A stretch of DNA of 64,000 nt from Harenicola maris (GCA_018524345.1 JADQAZ010000003.1:186001-250000), one strand, 5' to 3'; counted from the first letter of the stretch, positions 34,283 through 43,471 are shown. Notes: generated by a model not told the origin, from the letters alone. Translations and numbers: made by a program.

Positions 34283-34866
34283 TGCCCTTTGCTGCGCTTC
34301 CGGACCTAAGCTCCATCGAGACAGAGCTGGTTGCGCTTGTTTCCCAGCATTGCCGATTGCCCAACCCAAATGTTGTCAAACGTTTGGGCGGGCCGGTTTT
34401 TCCGACCATACGTGATCAGCGTAAGCGTCTGACGTTGGACCATGAAAACGGATTGATGTTGGATGATAATGTCAGCCCTCGATGGGCGTTGTTCTGGTCA
34501 CATGGCTATGCGCAAACACATCACCCAAAAGGCTGGACCATTGCCCATGTTTGGGCCGCGCCGAAAGATCGCGACGCCTATTCAAATCTGGCCAACCTTT
34601 GCCTTATGCCCGAAGCATTGGGCAGCCTGTCTGATAAACTTGGTCCTTTGGGACCCTATTTAAAATACCATGCGTATTCCGTCTATGGTTGGCACTTGAA
34701 ATCAGAAGCCGTGCCAGAGATGCCCGAAGGCTATGAAGAAATCCGCTGGACTTATTTCGAAGAAATTGATGATCCGCTTGCTTTCATTCATGATAGATTG
34801 AAGAAATTAAATAATCAGAGGGTAAAGCTCCTTCGCCCGCTAATGGGATTAGATGATGCACAGTGA
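34282..34866 (+). CDS. HNH-like protein inserted between hsdS and hsdR
   Basis: 194 residues, soluble, AT-rich. The core (GWTIAHVWAAPKDRDAYSNLANLCLMPEALGSLSDK, about 89-124) has the H-x(n)-N-x(n) layout of a divergent HNH fold, with His in AHVW and Asn in YSNLANL, followed by LKYHAYSVYGWH. This resembles a small family that I recall only as hypothetical proteins with a CHI...NLVLLP core; the match is from memory. It overlaps hsdS by 1 bp and hsdR by 14 bp, so it is built into the operon. An accessory nuclease or a modulator of HsdR is possible. It is not part of standard hsdMSR systems. Confidence 0.7.
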   Translation: MPFAALPDLSSIETELVALVSQHCRLPNPNVVKRLGGPVFPTIRDQRKRLTLDHENGLMLDDNVSPRWALFWSHGYAQTHHPKGWTIAHVWAAPKDRDAYSNLANLCLMPEALGSLSDKLGPLGPYLKYHAYSVYGWHLKSEAVPEMPEGYEEIRWTYFEEIDDPLAFIHDRLKKLNNQRVKLLRPLMGLDDAQ

Positions 34867-37174
34867 AACAGAGGCCGATACCCGCGCTATGCGGATCGAC
34901 CCTGACTTGGCGGCCAATGGCTGGGAAGGCCCCGCCAAGATAGGCGGCGCGCGGGTGCACCGCGAAGAAATGCTGTGGCCCGGTCGGATCATGTCGGGGG
35001 GGCAGACAAACGCGCCTAAGCCTGCGGATTATGTGCTGCGCATGAATGGCCACGTCATGGCTGTGATGGAGGCCAAGAAGGCCAGCCTGCCCCATACCGA
35101 AGGGCGCGGCCAAGCCTATGACTACGCCACCCGCATCGGTGCCCGCTTTGCCTATTGCACCAACGGGCTGCGCTACCACGAGATTGATATGCACACCGGC
35201 GCGGAACAAGAGGTGGACGCCGTGCCGCCCCCGTCCGAATTGTGGGACCGCTGCTATCCCACAGGCAACGCATGGCGCGACCGTTTCGGGCAGGTGCCTT
35301 TCGAGACTGACGGCGGAAAATGGCAACCGCGCTATTACCAAGCGGGCGCTGTGAATGCTGTGCTAGAAGCGATAGCAGATGGCGACAAACGCATCCTGCT
35401 GACATTGGCAACGGGAACGGGCAAAACCTCTATCGCGTTTCAGATTGCGTGGAAGCTGTTCCAATCGCGCTGGAGCCTGACAGGTGAGCCAACCCGCCGC
35501 CCGCGCATCCTGTTTCTGGCAGACCGCAACATTCTGGCCGATCAAGCCTACAATTCGTTCTCTGCGTTTGAGCCGGACGCCCTAAGCCGCATCAACCCGA
35601 AAGAGATCAGCAAGAAGGGCAAGATGCCCCGCAATGCGTCGGTGTTCTTTACGATCTTCCAAACGTTCATGACCGAAGGAAAAGATGGCGAAGAAACCTT
35701 CAACTTTCGAGAGTATGAGCCTGACTTCTTTGATTTCATTGTCATCGATGAATGCCACAGGGGCGGGGCAAAGGATGAAAGTACTTGGCGTAAGATTTTG
35801 GAGTATTTTGAACCCGCTGTTCAGCTTGGCCTGACCGCCACTCCGAAGCGTAAAGGGAACGCAGATACCTACAAGTATTTCGGTAAGCCTGTTTATACCT
35901 ACGCCTTGCGCGACGGAATTGAGGACGGTTTTCTTACACCTTTCAAGGTGCGACAAATGGCTAGCACACTGGATACCTATATTTACGATCCCGAAGATGA
36001 AGTTTTGGATGGTGAAATAGACCCTGAACACGAGTACACGGAATCTGAAATCAACGCGAAAATCGTGATCCCTGAGCGTGAACAAAGCCGCATTCACGAG
36101 TTTATGGACCAGATAGACCCTCGCCAAAAAACGTTGGTGTTCTGTGCGACCCAAACCCATGCCGCCGCTGTTCGCGACTACATCAACGAGATCAAAGACA
36201 TTGATGATCCGCATTATTGCGAGCGGGTTACGGCAAATGATGGAGCCTTGGGCGAACAGCATCTGCGCGAGTTTCAGGATAACGACAGGAGCATTCCGAC
36301 CATTCTGACAACCTCACAGAAGCTGTCGACGGGGGTAGACGCCCGCAACGTCCGCAACATTGTTTTAATGCGCCCAGTGAAGTCGATGATCGAGTTCAAG
36401 CAGATCGTAGGCAGAGGCACGCGAACTTTTGAAGGCAAAGACTTCTTTACTGTTTATGATTTTGTAGAAGCCTATCAACATTTCAATGATCCAGAATGGG
36501 ATGGAGAGCCATTGCCTCCAGAAAGCCCAAGGCCGCGACCCTCACCGCCGGTTGGACCAGCAGGGCCAAGGCCTGATGATCCTACTGACCCAGAGCCGAA
36601 GATTGTGGTCAAGCTAGCCGATGGTAAAGAGCGGAAAATTCGGTACATCGCCACTACGACTTATTTTTCACATGATGGGACTATGATTTCAGGCGAGGAG
36701 TTTATGACCCAACTCTTCGGCGATCTTGATGACCTAGTTCGCGATGAAGATCATCTGCGCGCAATCTGGAGCAATCCGGAAACTCGTGTTCAGTTCTTTA
36801 AGGTTTTGGCAGATCGTGGTTATGACATTGACCGCCTCGAAGACATGAAGCGCCTGATTGATGCGCCCAATAGCGACGTGTTCGATGTGCTGGCTTATGT
36901 CAGATTCACGCTTACACCATTGGAGCGGTCAGAGCGCGCGGAGAATGCGAGGGCAAAGGGCCTAGCTGACGCCGAGGGCGAGATGCGGTCGTTCTTGGAG
37001 GCTGTGCTGGCCGCATATGAAGTTCACGGTGTTGATGAACTCGCCCTTTCCAAGATAGGTGATTTTCTGAAAGTGAAGTACGGTGGAACCAATGGGGCAA
37101 AACGAGTTCTTGGGGATATACCGATCATCAGGAAGGCATTCATGGATATTCAGGCGCACTTGTACCGACTTTAG
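34853..37174 (+). CDS. hsdR: Type I restriction endonuclease/translocase subunit (EcoEI-type HsdR)
   Basis: 773 residues, shorter than EcoKI or EcoR124I HsdR and of EcoEI-like size. The N-terminal nuclease shows D...MEAKK (Glu73, Lys75). The helicase has Walker A LATGTGKTS near 184-192, DECH at 299-302, LTATPKRK and QIVGRGTRTF (motif VI). A proline-rich linker (PPESPRPRPSPPVGPAGPRPDDPTDPEP) separates the motor from an EcoEI-R-type C-terminal domain that docks on HsdMS. It starts at tandem ATG codons inside the upstream gene's end. It translocates DNA and cuts away from unmethylated sites. Confidence 0.93.
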   Translation: MMHSETEADTRAMRIDPDLAANGWEGPAKIGGARVHREEMLWPGRIMSGGQTNAPKPADYVLRMNGHVMAVMEAKKASLPHTEGRGQAYDYATRIGARFAYCTNGLRYHEIDMHTGAEQEVDAVPPPSELWDRCYPTGNAWRDRFGQVPFETDGGKWQPRYYQAGAVNAVLEAIADGDKRILLTLATGTGKTSIAFQIAWKLFQSRWSLTGEPTRRPRILFLADRNILADQAYNSFSAFEPDALSRINPKEISKKGKMPRNASVFFTIFQTFMTEGKDGEETFNFREYEPDFFDFIVIDECHRGGAKDESTWRKILEYFEPAVQLGLTATPKRKGNADTYKYFGKPVYTYALRDGIEDGFLTPFKVRQMASTLDTYIYDPEDEVLDGEIDPEHEYTESEINAKIVIPEREQSRIHEFMDQIDPRQKTLVFCATQTHAAAVRDYINEIKDIDDPHYCERVTANDGALGEQHLREFQDNDRSIPTILTTSQKLSTGVDARNVRNIVLMRPVKSMIEFKQIVGRGTRTFEGKDFFTVYDFVEAYQHFNDPEWDGEPLPPESPRPRPSPPVGPAGPRPDDPTDPEPKIVVKLADGKERKIRYIATTTYFSHDGTMISGEEFMTQLFGDLDDLVRDEDHLRAIWSNPETRVQFFKVLADRGYDIDRLEDMKRLIDAPNSDVFDVLAYVRFTLTPLERSERAENARAKGLADAEGEMRSFLEAVLAAYEVHGVDELALSKIGDFLKVKYGGTNGAKRVLGDIPIIRKAFMDIQAHLYRL

Positions 37175-37572
37175 AGTCCTAAATCAGCCGTTCAATATGA
37201 GGTTTGGGGGTATGATTGGGGGTATTGGGTTAATCTTCAATAATTTTACATTTTACTAACAGGTAGTTAGACATCCAATGTGGTGCCGTGTGGGACCACT
37301 TTCAGATATACTTATTAAATAGCGCGCTTGGATGTCTCGCGAAGAATGTCGCGTTTCTCCCGAAAGCCGGATTTGAGAGAGTTGCCCAAGCGGCGGCTTG
37401 TTGGCTTTTCCGGTGGCGCAGGCCGCTCTAGACCTGTCTCCTACCTCACCGGCACCAGTTGCAAGACACCGCCGTGTGGTATACCAATGCATACAAATAT
37501 TTCGGGTGCCGTCCTACGGATTCGAACTTGAGCCGGCCTTCGCCACATACACACGCAATAGTTGAGAAAATC
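37175..37572. other. Island right boundary and acnB upstream region
   Basis: About 400 bp without a gene. TGGGGGTAT occurs at 37205-37213 and 37217-37225, the right-end counterparts of the sites before the integrase. CCGTGTGG plus ACCA, a degenerate match to the tRNA-Thr 3' end, appears at 37286 and 37472. A stretch on the minus strand near 37504-37527 resembles a tRNA T-arm (GTTCGAATCC). The acnB promoter must lie here, but no clear -35/-10 is visible. Confidence 0.5.
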
Positions 37573-40365
37573 ATGAGCCTATATGCAGCCTACCTAGAAG
37601 AGATCGAGACACGCAAGACACAGGGGTTGCACCCGAAGCCGATTGATGATGCCGGGTTGGTTCTGGAGATTGTTGAGCAGATCAAGGACACCGCGCATCC
37701 GCACCGTGCGGACTCGCTGAACTTCTTTATCTATAACACGCTTCCCGGCACGACGAGCGCGGCTGGCGCCAAGGCGCAGTTCCTAAAGGACATCATTCTT
37801 GGCAAAGCCTCGGTGGAGGAAATTTCCCAGAGCTTCGCGTTCGAGTTGCTGTCTCATATGAAGGGCGGGCCGTCGGTCGAGGTTCTGCTTGATCTTGCCC
37901 TTGGTGATGACGCCGCGATTGCGGAGCAGGCGGCAGAGGTGCTGAAAACGCAGGTTTTCCTCTATGATGCAGACACCGACCGTTTGAAGGCCGCTTTCGC
38001 CGATGGCAACGCTGTCGCCCGCGACATTCTGGAAAGCTACTCCAAGGCCGAGTTCTTCACCAAGCTTCCGGAGATCGAGGAAGAGGTGAAGGTTGTCACC
38101 TATATCGCCGCAGAGGGGGATATCTCCACCGACCTTCTGTCGCCCGGCAACCAGGCGCACTCGCGTTCTGACCGTGAGCTGCACGGCAAATGCATGATCT
38201 CGCCTGAGGCGCAGGAAGAAATTCAGGCGCTGCAAAAACAACACCCTGACAAGCGCGTGATGCTGATCGCGGAAAAGGGCACCATGGGCGTGGGCTCCTC
38301 GCGAATGTCCGGTGTGAACAACGTGGCCCTGTGGACTGGCAAGCAAGCCAGCCCCTATGTGCCCTTCGTCAACTATGCCCCCGTCGTGGCCGGTACCAAC
38401 GGGATTTCCCCGATCTTCCTCACCACCGTCGGCGTGACAGGCGGCATTGGGGTCGATCTGAAGAACTGGGTCAAAAAACTCGATCAGGATGGCAACCCGA
38501 TCCTGAACAATGACGGCAACCCGATCCTTGAGCAGAAGTATTCCGTTGAGACCGGCACGGTGCTGACGATCAATACCAAGGAACAGAAACTGTTCAATGA
38601 GGCCGGCGACGAAGAGCTTGTCGATATGTCCTCTTCCTTCACGCCCCAGAAGAAGGAATTCATGAAGGCGGGGAGCTCCTACGCCATCGTCTTTGGCAAA
38701 AAGCTGCAAAGCACCGCCTGCGATATCCTCGGGGTGGAGCTGAAGTCCGCCTTCGCGCCCTCCAAAGAGGTCACGCATCCGGGGCAGGGGCTTACAGCCG
38801 TTGAAAAGATCTTCAACGCGAATGCTCTTGGCGTAAAGCCGGGCACAGTGCTGCACGCGGGTTCCGATGCGCGGGTGTCTGTGAACATCGTCGGCTCGCA
38901 GGACACAACCGGCCTGATGACCTCGCAAGAGCTTGAGGCCATGGCCGCAACGGTTCTGTCGCCCACGGTCGACGGGGCCTATCAGTCCGGCTGTCACACA
39001 GCCTCGGTCTGGGACCTCAAGGCGCAGGCCAACACGCCCAAGCTGATGGCCTTTATGCACAAGTTCGGCCTGATCACCGCGCGTGATCCGAAGGAGCAAT
39101 ATCACTCCATGACCGATGTTATTCACAAGGTGCTCAACGACATCACCGTGGATGACTGGGCCATTATCATCGGGGGCGACAGCCACACCCGTATGTCCAA
39201 GGGCGTGGCCTTCGGCGCGGACTCCGGCACCGTGGCGCTTGCCTTGGCAACGGGCGAGGCAACCATGCCGATCCCCGAGTCCGTGAAGGTGACCTTCAAG
39301 GGCAAGATGGCCGATCACATGGACTTCCGCGATGTGGTGCATGCCACGCAGGCGCAGATGTTGCAGCAGTTCGGCGACAACGTCTTCCAAGGCCGCATCA
39401 TCGAGGTTCACATCGGCACATTGCTGGCGGATCAGGCCTTTACCTTCACCGACTGGACCGCAGAGATGAAGGCTAAGGCCTCCATCTGTATCTCGGAAGA
39501 CGACACCCTGATCGGCTCTCTCGAGATCGCGAAATCGCGTATCCAGATCATGATCGACAAGGGTATGGACAACGACGTTCAGATGCTCAAAGGCCTTGTT
39601 GATATCGCCGAAAAACGGATCGCAGAGATCAAATCCGGCGAGAAACCCGCCTTGGCGCCTGATGACAATGCCAAGTATTTCGCCGAAGTGGTTGTTGATC
39701 TGGACGCCATCGTTGAGCCTATGATCGCCGACCCGGACGTGCAGAACATCGACGTCTCCAAGCGCTATACCCACGACACGATCCGGCCGATTTCCCACTA
39801 CGGCGCGGAAAAGAAGGTCGACCTCGGCTTTGTCGGCTCTTGCATGGTGCACAAGGGCGACGTCAAGATCGTGGCCCAGATGCTGCGCAACCTTGAAAAG
39901 AGCTATGGCGAGGTGAAGTTCAACGCGCCGCTGGTCGTCGCTGCCCCGACCTACAACATCATCGACGAGTTGAAGGAAGAGGGCGACTGGTCTGTCCTGC
40001 AGAAATACTCCGGCTTTGAGTTCGACGACACAGCCCCCAAGAGCACGGCACGGACGGAGTATGAAAACATCCTCTATCTCGAACGCCCCGGCTGTAACCT
40101 GTGCATGGGCAACCAGGAAAAGGCCGCAAAGGGCGACACGGTTCTGGCCACATCCACACGCCTGTTCAAGGGCCGCGTGGTTGAGGATGCTGACGGCAAA
40201 ACGGGGGAGTCTCTTCTGGCCTCCACCCCGGTCGTCGTCCTGTCGGCCATCCTCGGGCGGACACCGACGCTTGAGGAATACAAAACCGCGGTGGAAGGGA
40301 TCGACCTGACCAAGTTCGCCCCGCCGCTGCAGAAACCCGCCGCAACACGTTCGGCGCATTTCTAA
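37573..40365 (+). CDS. acnB: Bifunctional aconitate hydratase B / 2-methylisocitrate dehydratase
   Basis: 930 residues, slightly longer than E. coli AcnB. AcnB-type N-terminal HEAT-like domain (MSLYAAYLEEIETRKTQGLHPKPIDDAGLVLEIVEQIKD), then SPGNQAHSRSDRELHGKCMI, the cluster Cys in SGCHTASVWD, GGDSHTRMSKGVAFGADSGTVALALATGEATMPIPES, and the two remaining cluster cysteines in CNLCMGNQ. It interconverts citrate and isocitrate in the TCA cycle through a [4Fe-4S] cluster and can act in the methylcitrate cycle. The ATG opening MSLYAAY gives the family start. It lies directly beyond the island's right end. Confidence 0.97.
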   Translation: MSLYAAYLEEIETRKTQGLHPKPIDDAGLVLEIVEQIKDTAHPHRADSLNFFIYNTLPGTTSAAGAKAQFLKDIILGKASVEEISQSFAFELLSHMKGGPSVEVLLDLALGDDAAIAEQAAEVLKTQVFLYDADTDRLKAAFADGNAVARDILESYSKAEFFTKLPEIEEEVKVVTYIAAEGDISTDLLSPGNQAHSRSDRELHGKCMISPEAQEEIQALQKQHPDKRVMLIAEKGTMGVGSSRMSGVNNVALWTGKQASPYVPFVNYAPVVAGTNGISPIFLTTVGVTGGIGVDLKNWVKKLDQDGNPILNNDGNPILEQKYSVETGTVLTINTKEQKLFNEAGDEELVDMSSSFTPQKKEFMKAGSSYAIVFGKKLQSTACDILGVELKSAFAPSKEVTHPGQGLTAVEKIFNANALGVKPGTVLHAGSDARVSVNIVGSQDTTGLMTSQELEAMAATVLSPTVDGAYQSGCHTASVWDLKAQANTPKLMAFMHKFGLITARDPKEQYHSMTDVIHKVLNDITVDDWAIIIGGDSHTRMSKGVAFGADSGTVALALATGEATMPIPESVKVTFKGKMADHMDFRDVVHATQAQMLQQFGDNVFQGRIIEVHIGTLLADQAFTFTDWTAEMKAKASICISEDDTLIGSLEIAKSRIQIMIDKGMDNDVQMLKGLVDIAEKRIAEIKSGEKPALAPDDNAKYFAEVVVDLDAIVEPMIADPDVQNIDVSKRYTHDTIRPISHYGAEKKVDLGFVGSCMVHKGDVKIVAQMLRNLEKSYGEVKFNAPLVVAAPTYNIIDELKEEGDWSVLQKYSGFEFDDTAPKSTARTEYENILYLERPGCNLCMGNQEKAAKGDTVLATSTRLFKGRVVEDADGKTGESLLASTPVVVLSAILGRTPTLEEYKTAVEGIDLTKFAPPLQKPAATRSAHF

Positions 40366-40375
40366 GGCTTAGCTT

Positions 40376-40410
40376 ATGCAGTGCGCGCGCTTCGGCTGCG
40401 CGCACTGCAT
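40376..40410 (+). terminator. Hairpin after acnB
   Basis: Arms ATGCAGTGCGCGC and GCGCGCACTGCAT form a 13-bp perfect stem with a 9-nt loop, ~10 bp after the acnB stop. There is no T-tract, so it may stop transcription with Rho or protect the mRNA 3' end. Confidence 0.55.
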
Positions 40411-40636
40411 CCTCTGCTGGGGCCGATCGCAGCAGTTTAGGGTCCTCGTTTTGCCAGTGCTGCTCCTGCGCCCGCAGAGCGACCCATTCTTCCCCGATCA
40501 TCGTGAACAGAGCATTCCTGCTCCCCCCGTTCAGCCACCTCATCTCTGATGCGCGGGTTGGGTCTCTCTACGGCATTTCAAAGCTGCGATCCGGGGCCTA
40601 TGGTGCCATAGAATAGATGACATACCGCAGGTGCTC

Positions 40637-41788
40637 ATGAGCTGTTTTCGATCCATCCTCGCCCTGTTCGCGCTCAGCCTGTGCTGCGCGCCATCCATAT
40701 CTGTGGCGGATGAAGCCCCCTTGGCTGACTGCGCAACCGTGGAGTTCGAGGAAACGGCAAACGCCTTGCAGGGCCCGGATTGCGGGGTTTCATGGGTGGA
40801 CAATAATCGCCGTCAAACCGTGATCTGGACCCAAACGACCGAAGACTTCCAACTGGCTTCGTTGGCCCAAACCCATGAAGGTCATCCTGTGTTGACCTCC
40901 GGCCAGATGCCCGCGCTGATTGACGTCGATCAGGATGGCTGGCTCGATCTGGTGACCTTCACGGCTGTCGGGATGGTAAATGGAGAGTTCAACGTCTTCC
41001 TCTATGATCCCACCGTCGATCGTTTCAACCCTACCGACCCCATGTCCGGCCACACTCTTGAGCGGGATCCGTTGGGCTACATCATCGCCACGAGCCGAAG
41101 TGGGCCGGGTTGGGTCCACCGTTTCTACAGCGCAACTGGCGGCGTGATGGCCTATCAGTTCGAGGTAGAGCCCTATGGCCTTGCGCAGGCAGGCGGCCAG
41201 TTCGGGAGCCGTTGCGCGGTGTCTGCTGGGCCTCAAAGCCCGCTCAGCGTGGAGGATATCCGCACCTCCTACCAAATCCCTGATGCTGAAGCCTTCCTCG
41301 CCCACTATTGCGATGTCGAGCCGAAATCCGGCGCCTCCGCGCGCCCTGTGAAGCTACAAGAAGATCCAGCAACCGTGGACCGCATTCCCGGCAATACGGT
41401 CTTCTACTGCTTCCTAGAGGGGGGAACCCACGCTGTGAAGCTCTCGCAGGGCGCGGATCGAATGCGCTATGCCTATGGGCCCTTGGGCGGAGAGGCGGAA
41501 TTGGAATTGGATCGTCCGCTTGATCAGGTGTATTTTCGGTTTGCAGACAGCGCGGGCCAGTCCCAGTCCGGGGATATCACCATCACCAGTGGGGCCTATG
41601 AATATGTGGTTTCTGTCAGCGCCTCGGCTTCAGAGGCAGGTGGTGCCTCCACCCCGAACCTTCCGAAGAGCCGCCTCGATGCGGGCGGGCTTGCCGTCTA
41701 CAAAGGTGGCAAAGACACCGCACCCATATTTGACAAAGACTGCGTCGTTGAGCGCTCCTATGACGGCCTCACCACTTCGCTTGAGTGA
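40637..41788 (+). CDS. Secreted protein of unknown function with FG-GAP/VCBS-like repeat
   Basis: 383 residues. The first ~25 (SCFRSILALFALSLCCAPSISVADE) form a Sec signal peptide. One calcium-binding-like repeat, PALIDVDQDGWLDLVTFTAVG near 89-109, has the VDxDGxxDL pattern of FG-GAP/VCBS proteins. Several Cys could form disulfides. ATG chosen because AGGTG precedes it; a GTG two codons upstream is also possible. It stands alone between acnB and tRNA-Gln. Function is unknown. Confidence 0.7.
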   Translation: MSCFRSILALFALSLCCAPSISVADEAPLADCATVEFEETANALQGPDCGVSWVDNNRRQTVIWTQTTEDFQLASLAQTHEGHPVLTSGQMPALIDVDQDGWLDLVTFTAVGMVNGEFNVFLYDPTVDRFNPTDPMSGHTLERDPLGYIIATSRSGPGWVHRFYSATGGVMAYQFEVEPYGLAQAGGQFGSRCAVSAGPQSPLSVEDIRTSYQIPDAEAFLAHYCDVEPKSGASARPVKLQEDPATVDRIPGNTVFYCFLEGGTHAVKLSQGADRMRYAYGPLGGEAELELDRPLDQVYFRFADSAGQSQSGDITITSGAYEYVVSVSASASEAGGASTPNLPKSRLDAGGLAVYKGGKDTAPIFDKDCVVERSYDGLTTSLE

Positions 41789-41911
41789 CCAAAAAATCAG
41801 ACTGTGCAATCTGGAAAGCTCCTGCGCTTTGGGCGGAAAGCCGGGCCGATCAATTTTCCATGTCGGACCGGTTAGGTCCAGACTTTGATCAAGCATCTCA
41901 AAACAGGAAAA

Positions 41912-41986
41912 TGGCTGGGGTGGTAGGATTCGAACCTACGGTACACGCTACCAAAAAGCGTTGCCTTACCACTTGGCTACACCCCA
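41912..41986 (-). tRNA. tRNA-Gln (anticodon TTG)
   Basis: 75 nt with encoded CCA. Acceptor TGGGGTG pairs with CACCCCA; D arm TAGCCAAGTGGTAAGGCA; anticodon stem ACGCT/AGCGT with loop TTTTGGT gives TTG; T arm GTAGGTTCGAATCCTAC. It stands alone, and I see no integrase next to it. Confidence 0.96.
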
Positions 41987-42052
41987 ACGGTGCGCGATTA
42001 GCTACGCCACTGATCGAAACCTTTCAACCCCTTTTTCGCGCTTTCTTTCGGA

Positions 42053-43414
42053 TTATTCTTCCAAAGCGTCGTCTTGCAAAAGGTCGGGGCGATTGTCGTC
42101 GGCGCGCTCTTCTTCAACCAGCTTGTCGAGGGCCGTGTCGGCGGAGGTGATGGTGACGTCATCGGTCTGTTTTGCACGCTCTGCGGCTTCTTTTTCGGCT
42201 TCTATTTTGGTCTCGCTTCGCGCGGGCGTGGTGCCTGTGCTGGCGAGGGCTCCGGCGCCGCCGACGATGTCGATGCGGTAGGTGGTGTCCGGAATCTCGA
42301 CGCCTGTGGCCTCTAGCGCGGCTTTGACCTTGCGGATGGCCTCGCCCTTGGCGAGGGCGAGGCTTGCCTCCCTTTGGTCGATCCAGCCGGTGACGGTGAG
42401 GAAAATCGCACCATCGCCGATTCTGTCTGTCCAGACATTGGGGGCCGGTTCGGCGAGCGTGAAGGGGAGTTCGGCCACGGTTTTTTCGGCCAAATGGCGC
42501 ACGGCCGCGAGGTCGGAGTTCGGGGAGACGCCGATCTCGAACAGGAACCGGCGCTCGCGGTTGCGCGAATAGTTGAGGATGCGGCTTTTGAAGACCGTGG
42601 AGTTCGGGATGCGGATGTGATTGCCGTCAAAGCTGAGCAGAATAGTCGCGCGGGAGGTCAACCGGATCACCAGCCCCTCGTCACCGTTGATTTCAACGGC
42701 ATCATTGGGTCGGAAGGGTTGGCGAATGGAGAGCATGATCGAGGCGATGAAATTCTCAACCGTATCGCGCACGGCGAAACCGACGGCCAAGCCGATGATC
42801 CCCGCCGCACCCAGAATGGTGGAGAGCAAGGCCGTGGCGCTCAGGATATCCAGCGCCAGAACCAAGGCGGCGACGATGAAAACAAGACGCACGACCATGC
42901 GGTAGATATCCGCGATGAAGGCGTTGGGGGCGATGCGGGTCCAGAACTTGTAGGGACGCGCGACAAAGAACCCGAGCAGCACAACCAATGTGAACACGGT
43001 GAGTGCGATCAGGAGGAGCGGGGTAAAGGCCACCGCCTGCCAAAAGCGGTTGAGGAACCGTTCCTTGAGCGGGTTTAGCCGCTGCACCACGTCCGTGCTC
43101 TCCGTCACCTCGTTCTCGATGGCGACCACGCCCTGAACGCGGCCTGCTATGGCGTTCAAACGTTCCACCGCTGGCGTATCAAGGGTCGTGCCGCGAAGCG
43201 TGACGATGCCGGAGGAAACCGTGACCGTGATGTCCTCATACCCTTCGAGCTCGCCCAGAATTTCGCGCAGGCGGTTTGCGATCGCCGCGTCTGTTTGCTG
43301 GGTGTCTTCAACGGCGATGGAGCCGGAGGGCTGATCATCCTGCGCCGCGGCGGGCAGGGGGGACAGGGTGAGGGGCAGGCAGAGAAATAAGAGGGCGAAG
43401 TGAATAAAGCGCAT
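42053..43414 (-). CDS. BON-domain MscS-family mechanosensitive channel
   Basis: 453 residues. A signal peptide (1-24) is followed by a periplasmic BON domain (~44-105, with IANRLREILGELEGYEDITVTVSSGIVTLRGTT). Three membrane segments lead to the MscS pore helix, TILGAAGIIGLAVGFAVRDTVENFIASIMLSIRQPF, and a cytoplasmic beta and alpha/beta domain. The last ~55 residues are acidic and disordered. It releases solutes under hypo-osmotic shock. The ATG directly abuts the T-run of the kdsA terminator and has no visible ribosome-binding site, which is unusual. Confidence 0.9.
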   Translation of the reverse strand: MRFIHFALLFLCLPLTLSPLPAAAQDDQPSGSIAVEDTQQTDAAIANRLREILGELEGYEDITVTVSSGIVTLRGTTLDTPAVERLNAIAGRVQGVVAIENEVTESTDVVQRLNPLKERFLNRFWQAVAFTPLLLIALTVFTLVVLLGFFVARPYKFWTRIAPNAFIADIYRMVVRLVFIVAALVLALDILSATALLSTILGAAGIIGLAVGFAVRDTVENFIASIMLSIRQPFRPNDAVEINGDEGLVIRLTSRATILLSFDGNHIRIPNSTVFKSRILNYSRNRERRFLFEIGVSPNSDLAAVRHLAEKTVAELPFTLAEPAPNVWTDRIGDGAIFLTVTGWIDQREASLALAKGEAIRKVKAALEATGVEIPDTTYRIDIVGGAGALASTGTTPARSETKIEAEKEAAERAKQTDDVTITSADTALDKLVEEERADDNRPDLLQDDALEE

Positions 43415-43440
43415 AAAAAATCCGGGTAATGACCCGGATT
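43415..43440 (-). terminator. Intrinsic terminator of kdsA
   Basis: Read on the minus strand: AATCCGGGTCATTACCCGGATT hairpin (9-bp stem, 4-nt loop) followed directly by a run of T's. It lies after kdsA, and the T-run ends at the start codon of the mscS-type gene, so that gene's leader overlaps the terminator. Confidence 0.85.
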
Positions 43441-43471
43441 AGAGTATTGACCAATGCGTCAAGCGCAAGGG

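Larger units (their letters stand above)
27471..37300. mobile_element. Integrative genomic island at tRNA-Thr with type I R-M system
   Basis: About 9.8 kb with an integrase gene directly downstream of a tRNA, a second recombinase, AlpA-type and other small HTH proteins, and a complete hsdMSR operon. Parts are visibly AT-richer than the flanks (28.8-30.0, 33.1-34.8 and 35.7-37.2 kb). The 9-mer TGGGGGTAT or its complement occurs three times at the left end and twice at the right end. The exact right junction is uncertain; degenerate copies of the tRNA 3' end (CCGTGTGG-ACCA) occur at 37286 and 37472. The next chromosomal gene is acnB. Confidence 0.82.

Noticed and set aside
27571-37225. Repeats that could suggest a CRISPR array
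   Set aside because: The repeats are 9 bp, irregularly spaced and confined to the island ends; there are no cas genes.
37504-37527. Minus-strand sequence resembling a tRNA T-arm and acceptor end
   Set aside because: The T stem does not pair and no D or anticodon arm is present, so it is not a tRNA gene; kept only as a possible att relic.
37783-40359. A very long open frame antisense to acnB (858 codons)
   Set aside because: acnB is certain; the antisense frame is an effect of its high-GC codon usage and shows no family features.
40166-40543. Possible minus-strand gene across the acnB end (125 codons)
   Set aside because: Half is antisense to acnB, it crosses the 13-bp hairpin and no family or ribosome site supports it.
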